A stretch of DNA of 53,916 nt, taken from NCBI GenBank assembly GCA_002396205.1, contig DGXB01000039.1, positions 1-53,916 of the forward strand, in the 5' to 3' direction. Source of the stretch: Bacteroidales bacterium UBA4243 (lineage in GTDB: Bacteria; Bacteroidota; Bacteroidia; Bacteroidales; F082). Below the pieces are notes generated by a model. That model ran no database searches, was not told where the DNA came from, and saw only the letters and a list, made by a program, of their open reading frames with translations. This document shows, piece by piece, positions 1 through 8,421 of this stretch. A program made the translations under genes and the position numbers. Every line of letters starts with the position of its first letter. Within the stretch, counting starts at the first letter, position 1.

Positions 1-57
1 CATGCCTCTCGACACACGCACCTGAAACGTGCGCGTCTACCATTCCGCCACCTGGGC
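1..57 (-). tRNA. tRNA-Leu (anticodon CAG), 3' part outside window
   Basis: Read on the minus strand the sequence starts GCCCAGGTGGCGGAATGG at 57, the usual 5' half of a leucine tRNA (acceptor strand, D-arm with TGGTAGACGCG). The anticodon stem CACGT/GCGTG encloses the loop TTCAGGT, giving anticodon CAG. The variable arm begins before the window ends, so the T-arm and acceptor 3' strand are missing. It lies 6 bases downstream of the tRNA-Gly gene and is probably cotranscribed with it. Confidence 0.93.
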
Positions 58-63
58 AAAGAG

Positions 64-136
<73 letters not shown>

Positions 137-193
137 TTGTCTTCAACAATCGGTAATCCTTTTTTTTTGGATTTCCGCTTTTGTTTTGCGCTG

Positions 194-223
194 CAAAAGT
201 ACAACTTTTTTCAATACAGCAAA
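194..223 (-). promoter_or_regulatory. Bacteroidota-type promoter of the tRNA-Gly/Leu pair
   Basis: On the minus strand a -7 box TACTTTTG (194-201) lies 18 bases from a TTTG -33 element (220-223). This fits the Bacteroidota housekeeping promoter TTTG-N(18-22)-TAnnTTTG. It points at the tRNA-Gly gene about 58 bases downstream. Confidence 0.7.
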
Positions 224-297
224 CATTTTCGAGAAAATTTTTCTTCCTTTGTAGTTTTTTCGCTGGTTTTGCGTCTAATAGGCAAACGATTCCGACA

Positions 298-780
298 ATG
301 AAGGAGAAAGAAAATGAGTTTACCGCCATCGTGAAGGCACACAAAAACACGATTTACACCGTGTGCTACCTCTTCTCGAAAGACAACGACGAGGCCAACG
401 ACCTGTTCCAAGAGACACTCATCAACCTGTGGCGAGGCTTCGACTCGTTCAAGGGGCAATGCGACTTGAAGACCTGGATTTGGCGCGTCAGCCTCAACAC
501 TTGCCTCACCGCCGAGCGCAAGAAGAAACGCAGCGTGGAGACCGTGCCGCTCTCGATGGACATCAACCTCTTCACCGACACCGATGAAGACACCCGGCAA
601 ATCCAGCAACTCTACCGCCGCATCAACAAACTCGGCGTAGTCGATAGGGCCATCATTTTGCTTTGGCTCGAAAACATGAGTTACGAGGAAATCGGGCAAA
701 TCATCGGCATCTCCACGAAGAACGTCTCCGTCAAATTGGTCAGAATCAAGGAACAACTGAAGAAAATGTCAAACGAATAA
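298..780 (+). CDS. ECF-type RNA polymerase sigma factor
   Basis: The 160-residue protein has the two-domain layout of an ECF sigma-70 factor. Region 2 (about 10-85) contains TVCYLFSKDNDEANDLFQET and LKTWIWRVSLNTC. A short acidic linker follows, then region 4 (about 105-155) with the helix-turn-helix MSYEEIGQIIGISTKNVSVK. It would direct core RNA polymerase to a dedicated promoter set. The ATG at 298 is chosen because the open frame before it overlaps low-complexity upstream DNA and region 2 starts soon after. The next gene begins 12 bases downstream and encodes a membrane protein that may act as its anti-sigma partner; that pairing is inferred from position. There is no FecR domain here, unlike the system near 27 kb. 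Confidence 0.9.
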   Translation: MKEKENEFTAIVKAHKNTIYTVCYLFSKDNDEANDLFQETLINLWRGFDSFKGQCDLKTWIWRVSLNTCLTAERKKKRSVETVPLSMDINLFTDTDEDTRQIQQLYRRINKLGVVDRAIILLWLENMSYEEIGQIIGISTKNVSVKLVRIKEQLKKMSNE

Positions 781-792
781 AAACGCAAAGCA

Positions 793-1374
793 ATGGAAAA
801 CAACGAATTGGAAGAAATGCGGGCGCAATTGGCCACCTTGAACGAGAAGTTGGAAAACGAAAGCATCGTTGACGAAAGGCTCGTCAGTGAAGCCACAAAA
901 AAACACCTTTCCGAATTACAGCGGAAACTGATTGTCAGAATCGTCTTAATTTCCGCTTGGGCAGTTTTCTTCTATTGGAAACTTGAACTTGGGATATTTC
1001 TACTTTGGTGCGTGGGTCTCCTCGTAATAAGCATTTACACATATCTTGTGGTTCGCCAAGGCAATTCCGTCTCTATGCCTGTGACGGAATACGCACGTCG
1101 GCTCCGCAAAGCCCTGAAAATCTACAAAAAAGGGAACAGGTTTCTATGGATTTTAACCATTTTGCTCATAATGGCTTGGGGGGCATACGTGCTTGTCTTA
1201 AATTGGCCATCAAATTTAGAACAGGTATTTACCGTTTTCTTTGTGTGTTTCATGATTGCCCTAATTTTGTTGGTGGCCTATTTTATCAGCAACGTGTATG
1301 TCTCGCCCGAAGTTGAACTGAAGTTGGAGATGGTTTTGGAGAATTTGGACAAAGACAATCAGAATGCAGAATAA
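793..1374 (+). CDS. Four-helix membrane protein downstream of ECF sigma
   Basis: This 193-residue protein starts with a charged helical stretch of about 45 residues (MENNELEEMRAQLATLNEKL), probably a short coiled coil. Four hydrophobic segments follow at about 47-65, 67-87, 118-139 and 144-170, then a charged C-terminal tail. Bacteroidota often place a protein with this kind of N-terminus right after an ECF sigma gene. It lacks a recognisable anti-sigma zinc motif or FecR domain. The 12-base gap to the sigma gene supports one transcript. An anti-sigma or sensor role is inferred only from the arrangement. Confidence 0.75.
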   Translation: MENNELEEMRAQLATLNEKLENESIVDERLVSEATKKHLSELQRKLIVRIVLISAWAVFFYWKLELGIFLLWCVGLLVISIYTYLVVRQGNSVSMPVTEYARRLRKALKIYKKGNRFLWILTILLIMAWGAYVLVLNWPSNLEQVFTVFFVCFMIALILLVAYFISNVYVSPEVELKLEMVLENLDKDNQNAE

Positions 1375-1440
1375 ACGGACACGTTTTTTGTAGTAATTAA
1401 ATCATATTATACCCAGTTAAATCCTTAAAAACCAAAGTCT

Positions 1441-1686
1441 TTGAAGAAAACTTACTTTATAGTGCTTTTGTTGGCACTCTCATTCCAAAGCGCCTTGGCG
1501 CAAAACAATGATAACCAGATTTCATGCGAATACTTCACGGATGTAAGCTTCATAATTGTTGTCATTGTCCTCTGTGTTATTGCTGCGGCCTTGTTGTTAT
1601 TCAAGGTTTTGGGATTGATAGATTTTTTCAATCTTAAAAGAAGCAAAAAGAGCAAAACGAAGGCAGATGGCAATGAGACAAAATGA
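1441..1686 (+). CDS. Small signal-peptide plus single-TM protein
   Basis: This 81-residue product begins at a TTG codon: no ATG is available and the residues that follow form a typical signal peptide. The signal peptide has a cleavage site SALA|QNN with Gln at +1. A single hydrophobic helix follows (about 36-58), then a Lys-rich tail. It does not match a family I recognise. It is the last plus-strand gene before mutS, which converges on it, and could belong to the ECF sigma transcript 66 bases upstream. A small membrane-anchored accessory protein is the most that can be said. Confidence 0.55.
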   Translation: MKKTYFIVLLLALSFQSALAQNNDNQISCEYFTDVSFIIVVIVLCVIAAALLLFKVLGLIDFFNLKRSKKSKTKADGNETK

Positions 1687-1726
1687 ATTAACCAGTTCCA
1701 CATCATCAATGGCGAGATAACAATAC

Positions 1727-1782
1727 ATTTTCTGCTTTCCAAAGCATAAAAAAAGAAAATTTTCTGCTTTCCAAAGCATAAA
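1727..1782. repeat. Two direct copies of a 24-bp palindromic unit
   Basis: The 24-bp unit ATTTTCTGCTTTCCAAAGCA + TAAA occurs at 1727-1750 and again at 1759-1782. Each copy holds the near-perfect palindrome TGCTTTCCAAAGCA. The pair lies between convergent genes (the small membrane protein and mutS). A transcription-termination or REP-like role is possible, but the 2-nt loop makes a simple hairpin poor. Confidence 0.8.
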
Positions 1783-1794
1783 ATTACGCTAAAA

Positions 1795-4401
1795 CTATAC
1801 TTTGGAAAGTAGTTTTTTGATTTCATTCAGCTTCATCAAAGCCTCAACGGGTGTCAAAGTGTCGATGTTCGTGTTGAGGATGTCCTCTTTGATTTGGAGC
1901 AACAGCGGGTCGTCCAACTGGATGAAACTCAGCTGCATACCATCGTCGGTTTTCTTGGCGGCGGCCTTCTCAACATCTTTGCTGGTGTGCGACTTCTCCA
2001 AAACGCTGAGCAACGCCGTGGCGCGTTCGATGACCTTGCGCGGCATTCCGGCCATCTCAGCCACATGGATACCGAAGCTGTGGGCGCTGCCGCCGCGCTT
2101 CAACTTGCGCAAAAACACCACCTTGTTGCCGACTTCCTTCACCGAAACATGGTAGTTCTTGATGCGGGCAAACGAGTCCTCCATCTCGTTCAGCTCGTGA
2201 TAGTGCGTGGCAAACATCACCTTGGCGCGACTCACGGGGTGGTCGTGCAAAAACTCTGTGATGGCCCAAGCGATGCTGATGCCGTCGTAGGTACTGGTGC
2301 CACGCCCAATTTCGTCCAAAAGCACAAGGCTCCGCGACGACACATTATTCAAAATGCTCGCCGTCTCGTTCATCTCCACCATAAATGTGGATTCTCCTGA
2401 CGATATATTATCCGACGCGCCAACACGGGTGAAAATCTTGTCAACCAATCCAATCCGTGCTGAAGCAGCAGGCACGAAACAGCCCATCTGCGCCATCAGC
2501 ACTATTAATGCCGTTTGACGAAGCAGTGCCGACTTACCCGACATGTTGGGTCCCGTGATGATGATGATTTGCTGCTTGTCGCGGTCGAGGTAGACGTCGT
2601 TGGCGATATAGCTCTCCCCTACTGGCATCATCTGCTCAATGACGGGGTGACGGCCTTCCTTGATGTCGAGGACAAACGAGTCATCAATGACAGGCTGCAC
2701 ATAGTTGTTTTTCAGCGAAATATCAGCGAAGCTGACAAGGCAGTCGATGCGGGCCACGATGGAGGCATCCACCTGGATGGGCTCCACAAACTCCGTCACG
2801 GCTGTAACCAATTCGTTGTAAACGCGCTGCTCGATGACGCTGATTTTCTCCTCCGCGCCGAGGATTTTCTGCTCGTATTCCTTCAGCTCCTCGGTGATGT
2901 AACGCTCGGCATTGGTCAGCGTCTGCTTGCGGATCCATTCGGCTGGCACCTTGTCTTTATGGGAATTAGTCACTTCGAGATAGTAGCCAAACACGTTATT
3001 ATAACCCACTTTCAAGGAAGAAATACCAGTCCGTTCCATCTCGCGGCGTTGGATGTCCATCAGATATTCCTTGCCCGAGCGCGACAGGTTGCGCAGGTCG
3101 TCGAGTTCGGCATCCACACCGTCGGCGATGTAGTTGCCCTTTGAGAGCAAGGCAGGCGCATCGGGATTCAGGTCCTTCTTGATCCTTTCGCGAATGGAAA
3201 CGCAAGGATTGAACTGTTCAGCAAAGCGTTGCAAGGCTGGGTATTGACTATCCTCACAGTTTTTTTTCAGCACCTCGATTTGGTCCAGTGCGCGCCCCAC
3301 TTGCAACAGCTCACGAGGGTTGACCCGTGCCAGCGACACCTTAGATATTAATCGTTCCAAGTCGCCCACCTGACGGATGGCATCCTGGAACTTCTGGATT
3401 TGGTCGCGATGCTCCACAAAATAGCGCACCACCTCATACCGCGCCTCGATTTGTTCCTTGTTTTTCAGCGGCAGACTCAACCAGCGACGCATCAGTCGTC
3501 CGCCCATCGGCGAAACGGTCTTGTCGATGACGTCAATCAAGGTCTTTGCATTGACATTGGACGTGTGCAGCAGCTCCAAGTTGCGGATGGTGAACTTGTC
3601 GAGCCACACATATTGCCCTTGGTCGATGCGTGATAATGCGGTAATATGGTCAATCTTATCGTGTTGTGTCTCAATCAGATAATGAATAGCCGCACCTGCC
3701 GCCACGATGCCTTTCGGGAAGTCGTCGACACCGAAACCCTTCAGCGAAACCGTGTTGAAATGCTTGTTCAGGACCTCATTGGCATAGTCGTCGGTGAAGA
3801 CCCAATCGTCGAAAACGGTAAGGTAATACTTCGCGCTGAACAAGTCGATGAAGTCCTTGCGCTTGTTGCGTTGTACCAAGACCTCAGAAGGGTTGAAGCT
3901 CTGCAACAGTTTGTCAATGTATTCGTTAGCTCCTTGCGTCAAATAAAACTCGCCCGTTGAGACATCCAAAAACGCCACGCCCGAAACATCCTTGTCGAGA
4001 TGAACCGATGCCAAGAAATTGTTCTCCTTTTGTTCCAGCACGTTGTCATTATACGTCACGCCGGGCGTAACCAACTCCACCACGCCGCGTTTAACCAATT
4101 TCTTGGTCAGTTTGGGGTCTTCAAGTTGCTCGCAGATAGCCACTTTCAGTCCGGCACGCACCAATTTGGGCAGATAAGTATCCAGAGCATGATGCGGGAA
4201 GCCCGCCAATTCCACCGAATCGGTCACTGCACTCGAACGTTTGGTCAACACAATACCCAGAATCTCAGACGATTTCACCGCGTCTTCACCGTATGTTTCA
4301 TAAAAATCGCCCACGCGGAAAAGCAGCATCGCATCAGGATATTTCGCCTTGAACGAAAAATACTGCTTCATCAACGGAGTTTCGGTTGCTTTCTCTGCCA
4401 T
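1795..4401 (-). CDS. mutS: DNA mismatch repair protein MutS
   Basis: At 868 residues this is a full-length MutS1, the homodimeric ATPase that recognises mismatches and recruits MutL. The N-terminal domain has the mismatch-reading Phe-X-Glu motif (F33-Y34-E35, in GDFYETYGEDA). The connector, lever and clamp regions fill the middle. The ATPase domain has Walker A GPNMSGKSALLRQ (about 620) and Walker B LVLLDEIGRGTSTYDG (about 695), followed by ATHYHEL. The C-terminal dimerisation region is present. It is transcribed alone, away from the SpoU methylase gene, with a -7 box at 4489-4496. No truncation or changed catalytic residue is apparent. Confidence 0.98.
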   Translation of the reverse strand: MAEKATETPLMKQYFSFKAKYPDAMLLFRVGDFYETYGEDAVKSSEILGIVLTKRSSAVTDSVELAGFPHHALDTYLPKLVRAGLKVAICEQLEDPKLTKKLVKRGVVELVTPGVTYNDNVLEQKENNFLASVHLDKDVSGVAFLDVSTGEFYLTQGANEYIDKLLQSFNPSEVLVQRNKRKDFIDLFSAKYYLTVFDDWVFTDDYANEVLNKHFNTVSLKGFGVDDFPKGIVAAGAAIHYLIETQHDKIDHITALSRIDQGQYVWLDKFTIRNLELLHTSNVNAKTLIDVIDKTVSPMGGRLMRRWLSLPLKNKEQIEARYEVVRYFVEHRDQIQKFQDAIRQVGDLERLISKVSLARVNPRELLQVGRALDQIEVLKKNCEDSQYPALQRFAEQFNPCVSIRERIKKDLNPDAPALLSKGNYIADGVDAELDDLRNLSRSGKEYLMDIQRREMERTGISSLKVGYNNVFGYYLEVTNSHKDKVPAEWIRKQTLTNAERYITEELKEYEQKILGAEEKISVIEQRVYNELVTAVTEFVEPIQVDASIVARIDCLVSFADISLKNNYVQPVIDDSFVLDIKEGRHPVIEQMMPVGESYIANDVYLDRDKQQIIIITGPNMSGKSALLRQTALIVLMAQMGCFVPAASARIGLVDKIFTRVGASDNISSGESTFMVEMNETASILNNVSSRSLVLLDEIGRGTSTYDGISIAWAITEFLHDHPVSRAKVMFATHYHELNEMEDSFARIKNYHVSVKEVGNKVVFLRKLKRGGSAHSFGIHVAEMAGMPRKVIERATALLSVLEKSHTSKDVEKAAAKKTDDGMQLSFIQLDDPLLLQIKEDILNTNIDTLTPVEALMKLNEIKKLLSKV

Positions 4402-4426
4402 AGGTTTTGTTGTTGTTTTGACTAAA

Positions 4427-4454
4427 GGACTTAGGACTGGGGACTTAGGACTGG
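4427..4454. repeat. 14-bp tandem duplication upstream of mutS
   Basis: GGACTTAGGACTGG occurs twice head to tail (4427-4440 and 4441-4454) and a partial third copy follows. It lies in the mutS 5' leader between its -7 box and start codon. With only two copies it is probably intergenic drift; a slippage-prone site is possible. Confidence 0.75.
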
Positions 4455-4488
4455 GGACGTCCTTCGTCCTCCGTCTTCAAATTCGGTA

Positions 4489-4496
4489 CAAAATTA
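4489..4496 (-). promoter_or_regulatory. -7 box, probable mutS promoter
   Basis: The minus strand reads TAATTTTG here, matching TAnnTTTG. A TTG about 15 bases upstream is a poor -33 element. It would give mutS a leader of about 80 bases carrying the tandem repeat. Confidence 0.45.
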
Positions 4497-4543
4497 GTGT
4501 TTTGTTTGAGACAATTGGCTCGTTCGTCCAAAAAATCCACATT

Positions 4544-4577
4544 TTTGCCATGCCGACACCTATTTTCACTTACTTTG
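4544..4577 (+). promoter_or_regulatory. Promoter of the SpoU methylase gene
   Basis: TTTG (4544-4547) and TTACTTTG (4570-4577, one off TAnnTTTG) are separated by 22 bases. The start codon is 17 bases further on, so the leader is very short. Confidence 0.5.
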
Positions 4578-4594
4578 CAGCAAAATAGAGAACC

Positions 4595-5128
4595 ATGCGA
4601 AAACTCAGAACAGACGAATTGAACCGCCTCAGCAAAGAAGAATTCGAGCGGGTCGAAAAGACACCTATTATAATAGTGCTCGACAACATCCGTTCGTTGA
4701 GCAACGTGGGCGCGTTTTTCCGCACCGCCGACGCCTTCCGCATCGGCGAGCTGTTTTTGTGCGGCATCACGGCCTGTCCGCCCCACCGCGAGATCCACAA
4801 GACCGCCTTGGGTGCCGACGAAACGGTGAAGTGGCGCCATTTCGCGACCACCGAGACCGCCTGCCAAGCCCTGCAGGCCGAAGGCTACAAGATTTATGCT
4901 GTCGAACAAGTGGAAGGCAGCGTGGCTTTGCAGGATTTCAAGTTCGAGCCTCAAACCGCATATATCCTTGGAAACGAGGTGGAAGGCGTCAGCGAGGAAG
5001 CCCTGCCCTATTGCGATGGTGCCGTCGAGTTGCCGCAAGAAGGCACCAAACACTCCATCAACGTGTCGGTGTGTGCCGGCATCGTCATGTGGAAGATTTT
5101 CGAGCAGCTGCATCTTACCGCCAAATAG
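4595..5128 (+). CDS. SpoU/TrmH-family RNA 2'-O-methyltransferase
   Basis: This 177-residue protein is a minimal SpoU (SPOUT) methyltransferase. It has the three family motifs: NVGAFFRTADAF (motif 1, about 38-49), YILGNEVEGVS (motif 2, about 128-138) and LPQEGTKHSINVSVCAGI (motif 3, about 146-163). These form the trefoil knot that binds S-adenosylmethionine. It lacks the N-terminal substrate-binding extension of RlmB, so it is closest in size to TrmH/TrmL-like enzymes. Which tRNA or rRNA nucleotide it methylates cannot be told from sequence. It is a single gene on its own promoter, divergent from mutS. Confidence 0.9.
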   Translation: MRKLRTDELNRLSKEEFERVEKTPIIIVLDNIRSLSNVGAFFRTADAFRIGELFLCGITACPPHREIHKTALGADETVKWRHFATTETACQALQAEGYKIYAVEQVEGSVALQDFKFEPQTAYILGNEVEGVSEEALPYCDGAVELPQEGTKHSINVSVCAGIVMWKIFEQLHLTAK

Positions 5129-5186
5129 TGCTGTTTTACAGGCATTTTTGGCGAAAAAAACGAAAAAAAAGCAAAAAAAAACACTT

Positions 5187-5221
5187 TTTGGTACAACCGA
5201 TTGAAATTATTCCTATTTTTG
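5187..5221 (+). promoter_or_regulatory. Promoter of the OmpA-like protein gene
   Basis: TTTG (5187-5190) and TATTTTTG (5214-5221) are 23 bases apart, slightly long. A 5' leader of about 80 AT-rich bases precedes the start at 5311. Confidence 0.55.
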
Positions 5222-5310
5222 TTCGCTAATTAGAATAGTTAGACCAAAGAGAAAGTATTAGAAATCAATAAAATCAACTAATTAAATTACAAACCTAACA
5301 CAATTGCGTT

Positions 5311-7092
5311 ATGAAGAAAAATTTGACTATTTCGAAGCTATTGATGCTCGTCGTCATGGCTGTCCTTCCCTTCAGCATGAACGCTCAGGAAGGCAAGAAG
5401 AAAGGTAAACCTGCTGAGAAGTATTGGTACATCCAGCTTGACGGAGGTCTCTCCATCAACCACGGTGACTTGGCCAACTACAACGGCGGAATTTGGGATG
5501 ATTTCAACCATTTCAAGGACATGGCTCTCCAGCCCAACTGGGATGCCCACTTTGGCGTAGGTTACCAATTTGGTAAGGTCATCGGCCTGAACCTCAAAGG
5601 CGGCTACGGCACCCTCGCCGGCCACAAGCACGAACAAGCCTTGGTGTTCCTCAATGAAAACGCCGACAGAGTGCTCTTCGACCTCGGTCTCGACCAGTCG
5701 AACTACATCGAAGGTAGCCTCAACCTGACCTTCAACCTGTTCAACTTGTTCAACTACAACCCGAGAAGAGTCATCAATTTGGTGCCTCACATCGGTATTG
5801 GCGGCCTCTACTACCAAGCTGGTGCTGTCAACCAAATCCTCATGGACCAAGAGACCGAAACCGTCGGCGAACAACTTGCCCCCGCTGCCGAAAAGCGCGC
5901 GCTTTCCTTCAATGTGCCCGTCGGTATGGAGTTCACCTTCAACATCGCTCCCAAGTTTGACCTCTTCCTCGATTACACCTACACCTTCACCGGTACCGAT
6001 GCTCTCGACCAAGTGGCCAAATCGAGCGAACAAGGCCGTATCATCAACGACAAGGACATGTACAGCCAGCTCAACCTCGGTCTGCGCGTGAAGTTCAACA
6101 ATCCTTGCGACATCGAGAAGATGGCCCGCGAGTCGAAGAAGATCACCTACCGCGTCAATCCTGACCCGCTGGTCCAAGGCGAAGACGGCAATGTTTGCTT
6201 CGACGTCATCGTCACCATCCCTGCCGAGTACTTCCAAAAGCAAGCCGTCATGAACCTGCAGCCTTATTTGGCCTACAACGGTGGCCAAATCAACATCGAC
6301 CCCATCACCTTCGTCGGTGAAAAGGTCAAGGGCGAAGGCGACTTCCGCGTCAACTACAAGGAAGGCGGCGAGTTCACCAAGCACTATTGCATGCCTTACC
6401 AAGAAGAGATGGCCAACTGCGAACTGAAGGGCGACCCGATGTTCTATGTCTACAACGGCACCATCTATCCGACCCAAGACGAGATCGTGAAGAACGAATA
6501 CTTCACCACCGGTTCGACCGTGAAACTGGCCGACGGTGTCATCGCCAAGGCTCCTGAAAAGGTTTACGACACCATCTACGAAACCGTCGACAAGGAAGTG
6601 GCCGTGAAGAAACTCACCTATTTCTACAACAAGGATTCTTACGACATCAACGGCAGAAGAAAACTCAACAAGGATGCCGATGCCGCTTTCAACGACCTGC
6701 TGAAGGCTGGCGTGACCAAGTTCGAAGTCCGCGCCTGGGCATCACCCGAAGGTGAAGAAGGCCACAACAACGAACTGTCGAACAACCGTGCCAACGCTGC
6801 CGACAAGCAAATGAAGAAGGTTGCCAAGAAGACGGCTGTCGAAATCAGCGGCAAGGGCTACGGTCCCGACTGGAACACCTTCGTCGAGCTGGTTCGCAAC
6901 AGCAACCTGAAGGACAAGGACGCCATCGTCAACAACGTCAACAACTCGAGCAACAAGGAGCAAACCATCCGCGAGATGTGCGACATCTATCCTGAACTCG
7001 AAAAGGACATCCTGCCGCAACTCCGTCGTGCCGAAATCTACACCATGGAGACGGTGCAAGAGCAAGTGATGAAAGTCGTTGAGAGAAAGTAA
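5311..7092 (+). CDS. Outer-membrane beta-barrel protein with OmpA-like C-terminus
   Basis: This 593-residue protein has a signal peptide ending MNA|QEG. Residues about 35-265 alternate aromatic and small residues in a membrane-barrel pattern (YWYIQLDGGLSINHGD, FDLFLDYTYTFTGT, LNLGLRVKF). A middle region of beta strands follows. From about 430 there is an OmpA-like peptidoglycan-binding segment (LTYFYNKDSYDIN ... FEVRAWASPEGEEGHNNELS) ending in a Lys/Glu-rich tail. Together they suggest an abundant structural protein tying the outer membrane to peptidoglycan. The long leader, strong promoter and dedicated terminator (7111-7144) fit high expression. The C-terminal domain is divergent, so its ligand is uncertain. 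Confidence 0.85.
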   Translation: MKKNLTISKLLMLVVMAVLPFSMNAQEGKKKGKPAEKYWYIQLDGGLSINHGDLANYNGGIWDDFNHFKDMALQPNWDAHFGVGYQFGKVIGLNLKGGYGTLAGHKHEQALVFLNENADRVLFDLGLDQSNYIEGSLNLTFNLFNLFNYNPRRVINLVPHIGIGGLYYQAGAVNQILMDQETETVGEQLAPAAEKRALSFNVPVGMEFTFNIAPKFDLFLDYTYTFTGTDALDQVAKSSEQGRIINDKDMYSQLNLGLRVKFNNPCDIEKMARESKKITYRVNPDPLVQGEDGNVCFDVIVTIPAEYFQKQAVMNLQPYLAYNGGQINIDPITFVGEKVKGEGDFRVNYKEGGEFTKHYCMPYQEEMANCELKGDPMFYVYNGTIYPTQDEIVKNEYFTTGSTVKLADGVIAKAPEKVYDTIYETVDKEVAVKKLTYFYNKDSYDINGRRKLNKDADAAFNDLLKAGVTKFEVRAWASPEGEEGHNNELSNNRANAADKQMKKVAKKTAVEISGKGYGPDWNTFVELVRNSNLKDKDAIVNNVNNSSNKEQTIREMCDIYPELEKDILPQLRRAEIYTMETVQEQVMKVVERK

Positions 7093-7110
7093 TTGTTCCC
7101 TTAACCAACC

Positions 7111-7144
7111 AAAAAAAGCCGCTCAATTGTGAGCGGCTTTTTTT
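7111..7144. terminator. Bidirectional intrinsic terminator
   Basis: The 8-bp stem GCCGCTCA/TGAGCGGC with loop ATTG is preceded by a run of A and followed by seven T. It therefore serves both the OmpA-like gene and the converging deoxynucleoside kinase gene. Confidence 0.93.
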
Positions 7145-7159
7145 GTGCCTTGCTGAGCG

Positions 7160-7801
7160 TCACAACGTCACCCGATGCAGCCCGATGTCGTAAGGCTGGT
7201 CGATGGCCTCGATGATACTTTGGTAGTCGCTTTCGTTGGCCACAAAGTCAAGGCGGTTCGTATCGATCATCAAGATGCGCATGTTGTCTTGCTGCTGCCG
7301 CAAAAAGTCGAAATAGCCCTGCTGGATGTTCTCCAGATAGGAATCACTGATTTCTTGCTCATAACTACGCCCGCGCTTGCGGATATTACGTTGCAATTTG
7401 GACACATCGGAATAGAGGTATACCAACAGCTCGGGCTTGGGCATATCAGAAAAGATGATATTGAAGAAACGCGAGAACAGCTGATACTCGTCCTCCTGCA
7501 AGTTGTTGCGCGAAAAAATCAGCGACTTGGCCACATAATAATCCGAAATGATGAAGTCATGGAACAAGTCGAGGGCACCGAGCTTGTCCTTCAGCTGCTG
7601 GAACCGCAAAGCGAGGAAAGTCATTTCGAGCTGGAAAGAATATTTTTCCGGCTCCTTGTAGAACTTGGGCAGAAACGGGTTCTTGTCGCCTTCAAACTCC
7701 TCGAGCACGAGTTTCCCGTTGAAATCGTTTGCGATGCGCGTGGCGAGCGAAGTCTTGCCCGCACCTATGGTCCCTTCTATGGCTATATAGTTGTATTGCA
7801 T
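7160..7801 (-). CDS. Deoxynucleoside kinase
   Basis: This 213-residue P-loop kinase of the dNK/dCK/dGK family phosphorylates salvaged deoxynucleosides. Walker A is IEGTIGAGKTS (about 8-18). EEF at about 34-36 matches the family's catalytic Glu region, and the SDYYVAKSL segment (about 103) parallels the DR-type substrate motif. The lid region carries KRGRSYEQEI (about 155-164). The start at 7801 is chosen because the P-loop follows within ten residues; the upstream frame is only the tail of folK. The first 19 bases overlap folK, so the two are translationally coupled in a folK-dNK operon. Substrate preference cannot be read reliably. Confidence 0.92.
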   Translation of the reverse strand: MQYNYIAIEGTIGAGKTSLATRIANDFNGKLVLEEFEGDKNPFLPKFYKEPEKYSFQLEMTFLALRFQQLKDKLGALDLFHDFIISDYYVAKSLIFSRNNLQEDEYQLFSRFFNIIFSDMPKPELLVYLYSDVSKLQRNIRKRGRSYEQEISDSYLENIQQGYFDFLRQQQDNMRILMIDTNRLDFVANESDYQSIIEAIDQPYDIGLHRVTL

Positions 7802-8295
7802 GGGTTTTCGATTTTTCTTACTTCCGAAAAGTCGTGGCAACGCCGCAACAGCTCGGTTTGGGTGAAGTTGAACGCGGGATGCACAAGTTGGGGAGCAACC
7901 TCGCATAGTGGCAAAAGAGCAAAACGGCGCTGGTGTAGTCGCGGATGGGGAATGGTAAGGCGGTCTGTCAAAACAATGCGGTTGCCGTAATATAGGATGT
8001 CCAAATCGGCGGTGCGCGACGTGTATCCCTTCGCTTCGGGATTACGCACCCGCCCCAACTCCTTCTCAATCTGAAGCAAGGCATCCAACAGCACTTCGGG
8101 CGACAACTCCGTTTCCAACACAATCACCCGATTCAAGAACCATTCCTCGGCCTCAAAACCCCACGGCTCCGACTCGTAGGCTGACGAAACTTTCACCACA
8201 CGCCCACACCTATTATTAATTAATAGGCAAGCCTGCGCAAAAAGCGCCTCCTTGTCGCCCAAATTCGATCCAAAAAGCACATAAGCTGTTTCCAT
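7783..8295 (-). CDS. folK: 2-amino-4-hydroxy-6-hydroxymethyldihydropteridine pyrophosphokinase
   Basis: This 170-residue HPPK transfers pyrophosphate from ATP to hydroxymethyldihydropterin in folate synthesis. Typical motifs are the N-terminal LFGSNLGDKEALF, the SSAYESEPWGF loop, FLNRVIVLET, the ELGRVR basic motif and the RTADLDILYYG metal-binding motif (Asp pair), then IPHPRLHQRRFALLPL. The ATG at 8295 places the glycine-rich start immediately at the N-terminus. The gene overlaps the deoxynucleoside kinase by 19 bases, and its promoter is divergent from sppA. Confidence 0.97.
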   Translation of the reverse strand: METAYVLFGSNLGDKEALFAQACLLINNRCGRVVKVSSAYESEPWGFEAEEWFLNRVIVLETELSPEVLLDALLQIEKELGRVRNPEAKGYTSRTADLDILYYGNRIVLTDRLTIPHPRLHQRRFALLPLCEVAPQLVHPAFNFTQTELLRRCHDFSEVRKIENPCNTTI

Positions 8296-8310
8296 CTTCG
8301 AGATTTTCGG

Positions 8311-8340
8311 CAAAGGTAATTCTTTTCCACAACAAAACAA
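8311..8340 (-). promoter_or_regulatory. Promoter of folK-dNK
   Basis: On the minus strand TACCTTTG (8311-8318) follows a TTG (8338-8340) by 19 bases. The start codon of folK lies 16 bases beyond the -7 box. Confidence 0.65.
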
Positions 8341-8362
8341 CCCGATATTTCAACAAATGTTG

Positions 8363-8370
8363 TACTTTTG
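8363..8370 (+). promoter_or_regulatory. -7 box of sppA
   Basis: TACTTTTG matches the -7 consensus exactly and is followed by C. No clear TTTG is found at the expected distance. It rules out the open frame's first ATG at 8368 as the sppA start. Confidence 0.6.
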
Positions 8371-8421
8371 CCCCCAACTAATCTTGAATTTCGAATCTTA
8401 AATCTCAAATCCAACATCATC

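Noticed and set aside
4427..4454. Phase-variable tandem repeat controlling mutS.
   Set aside because: Only two full copies exist and they are outside the likely core promoter, so variation is not supported by this sequence.
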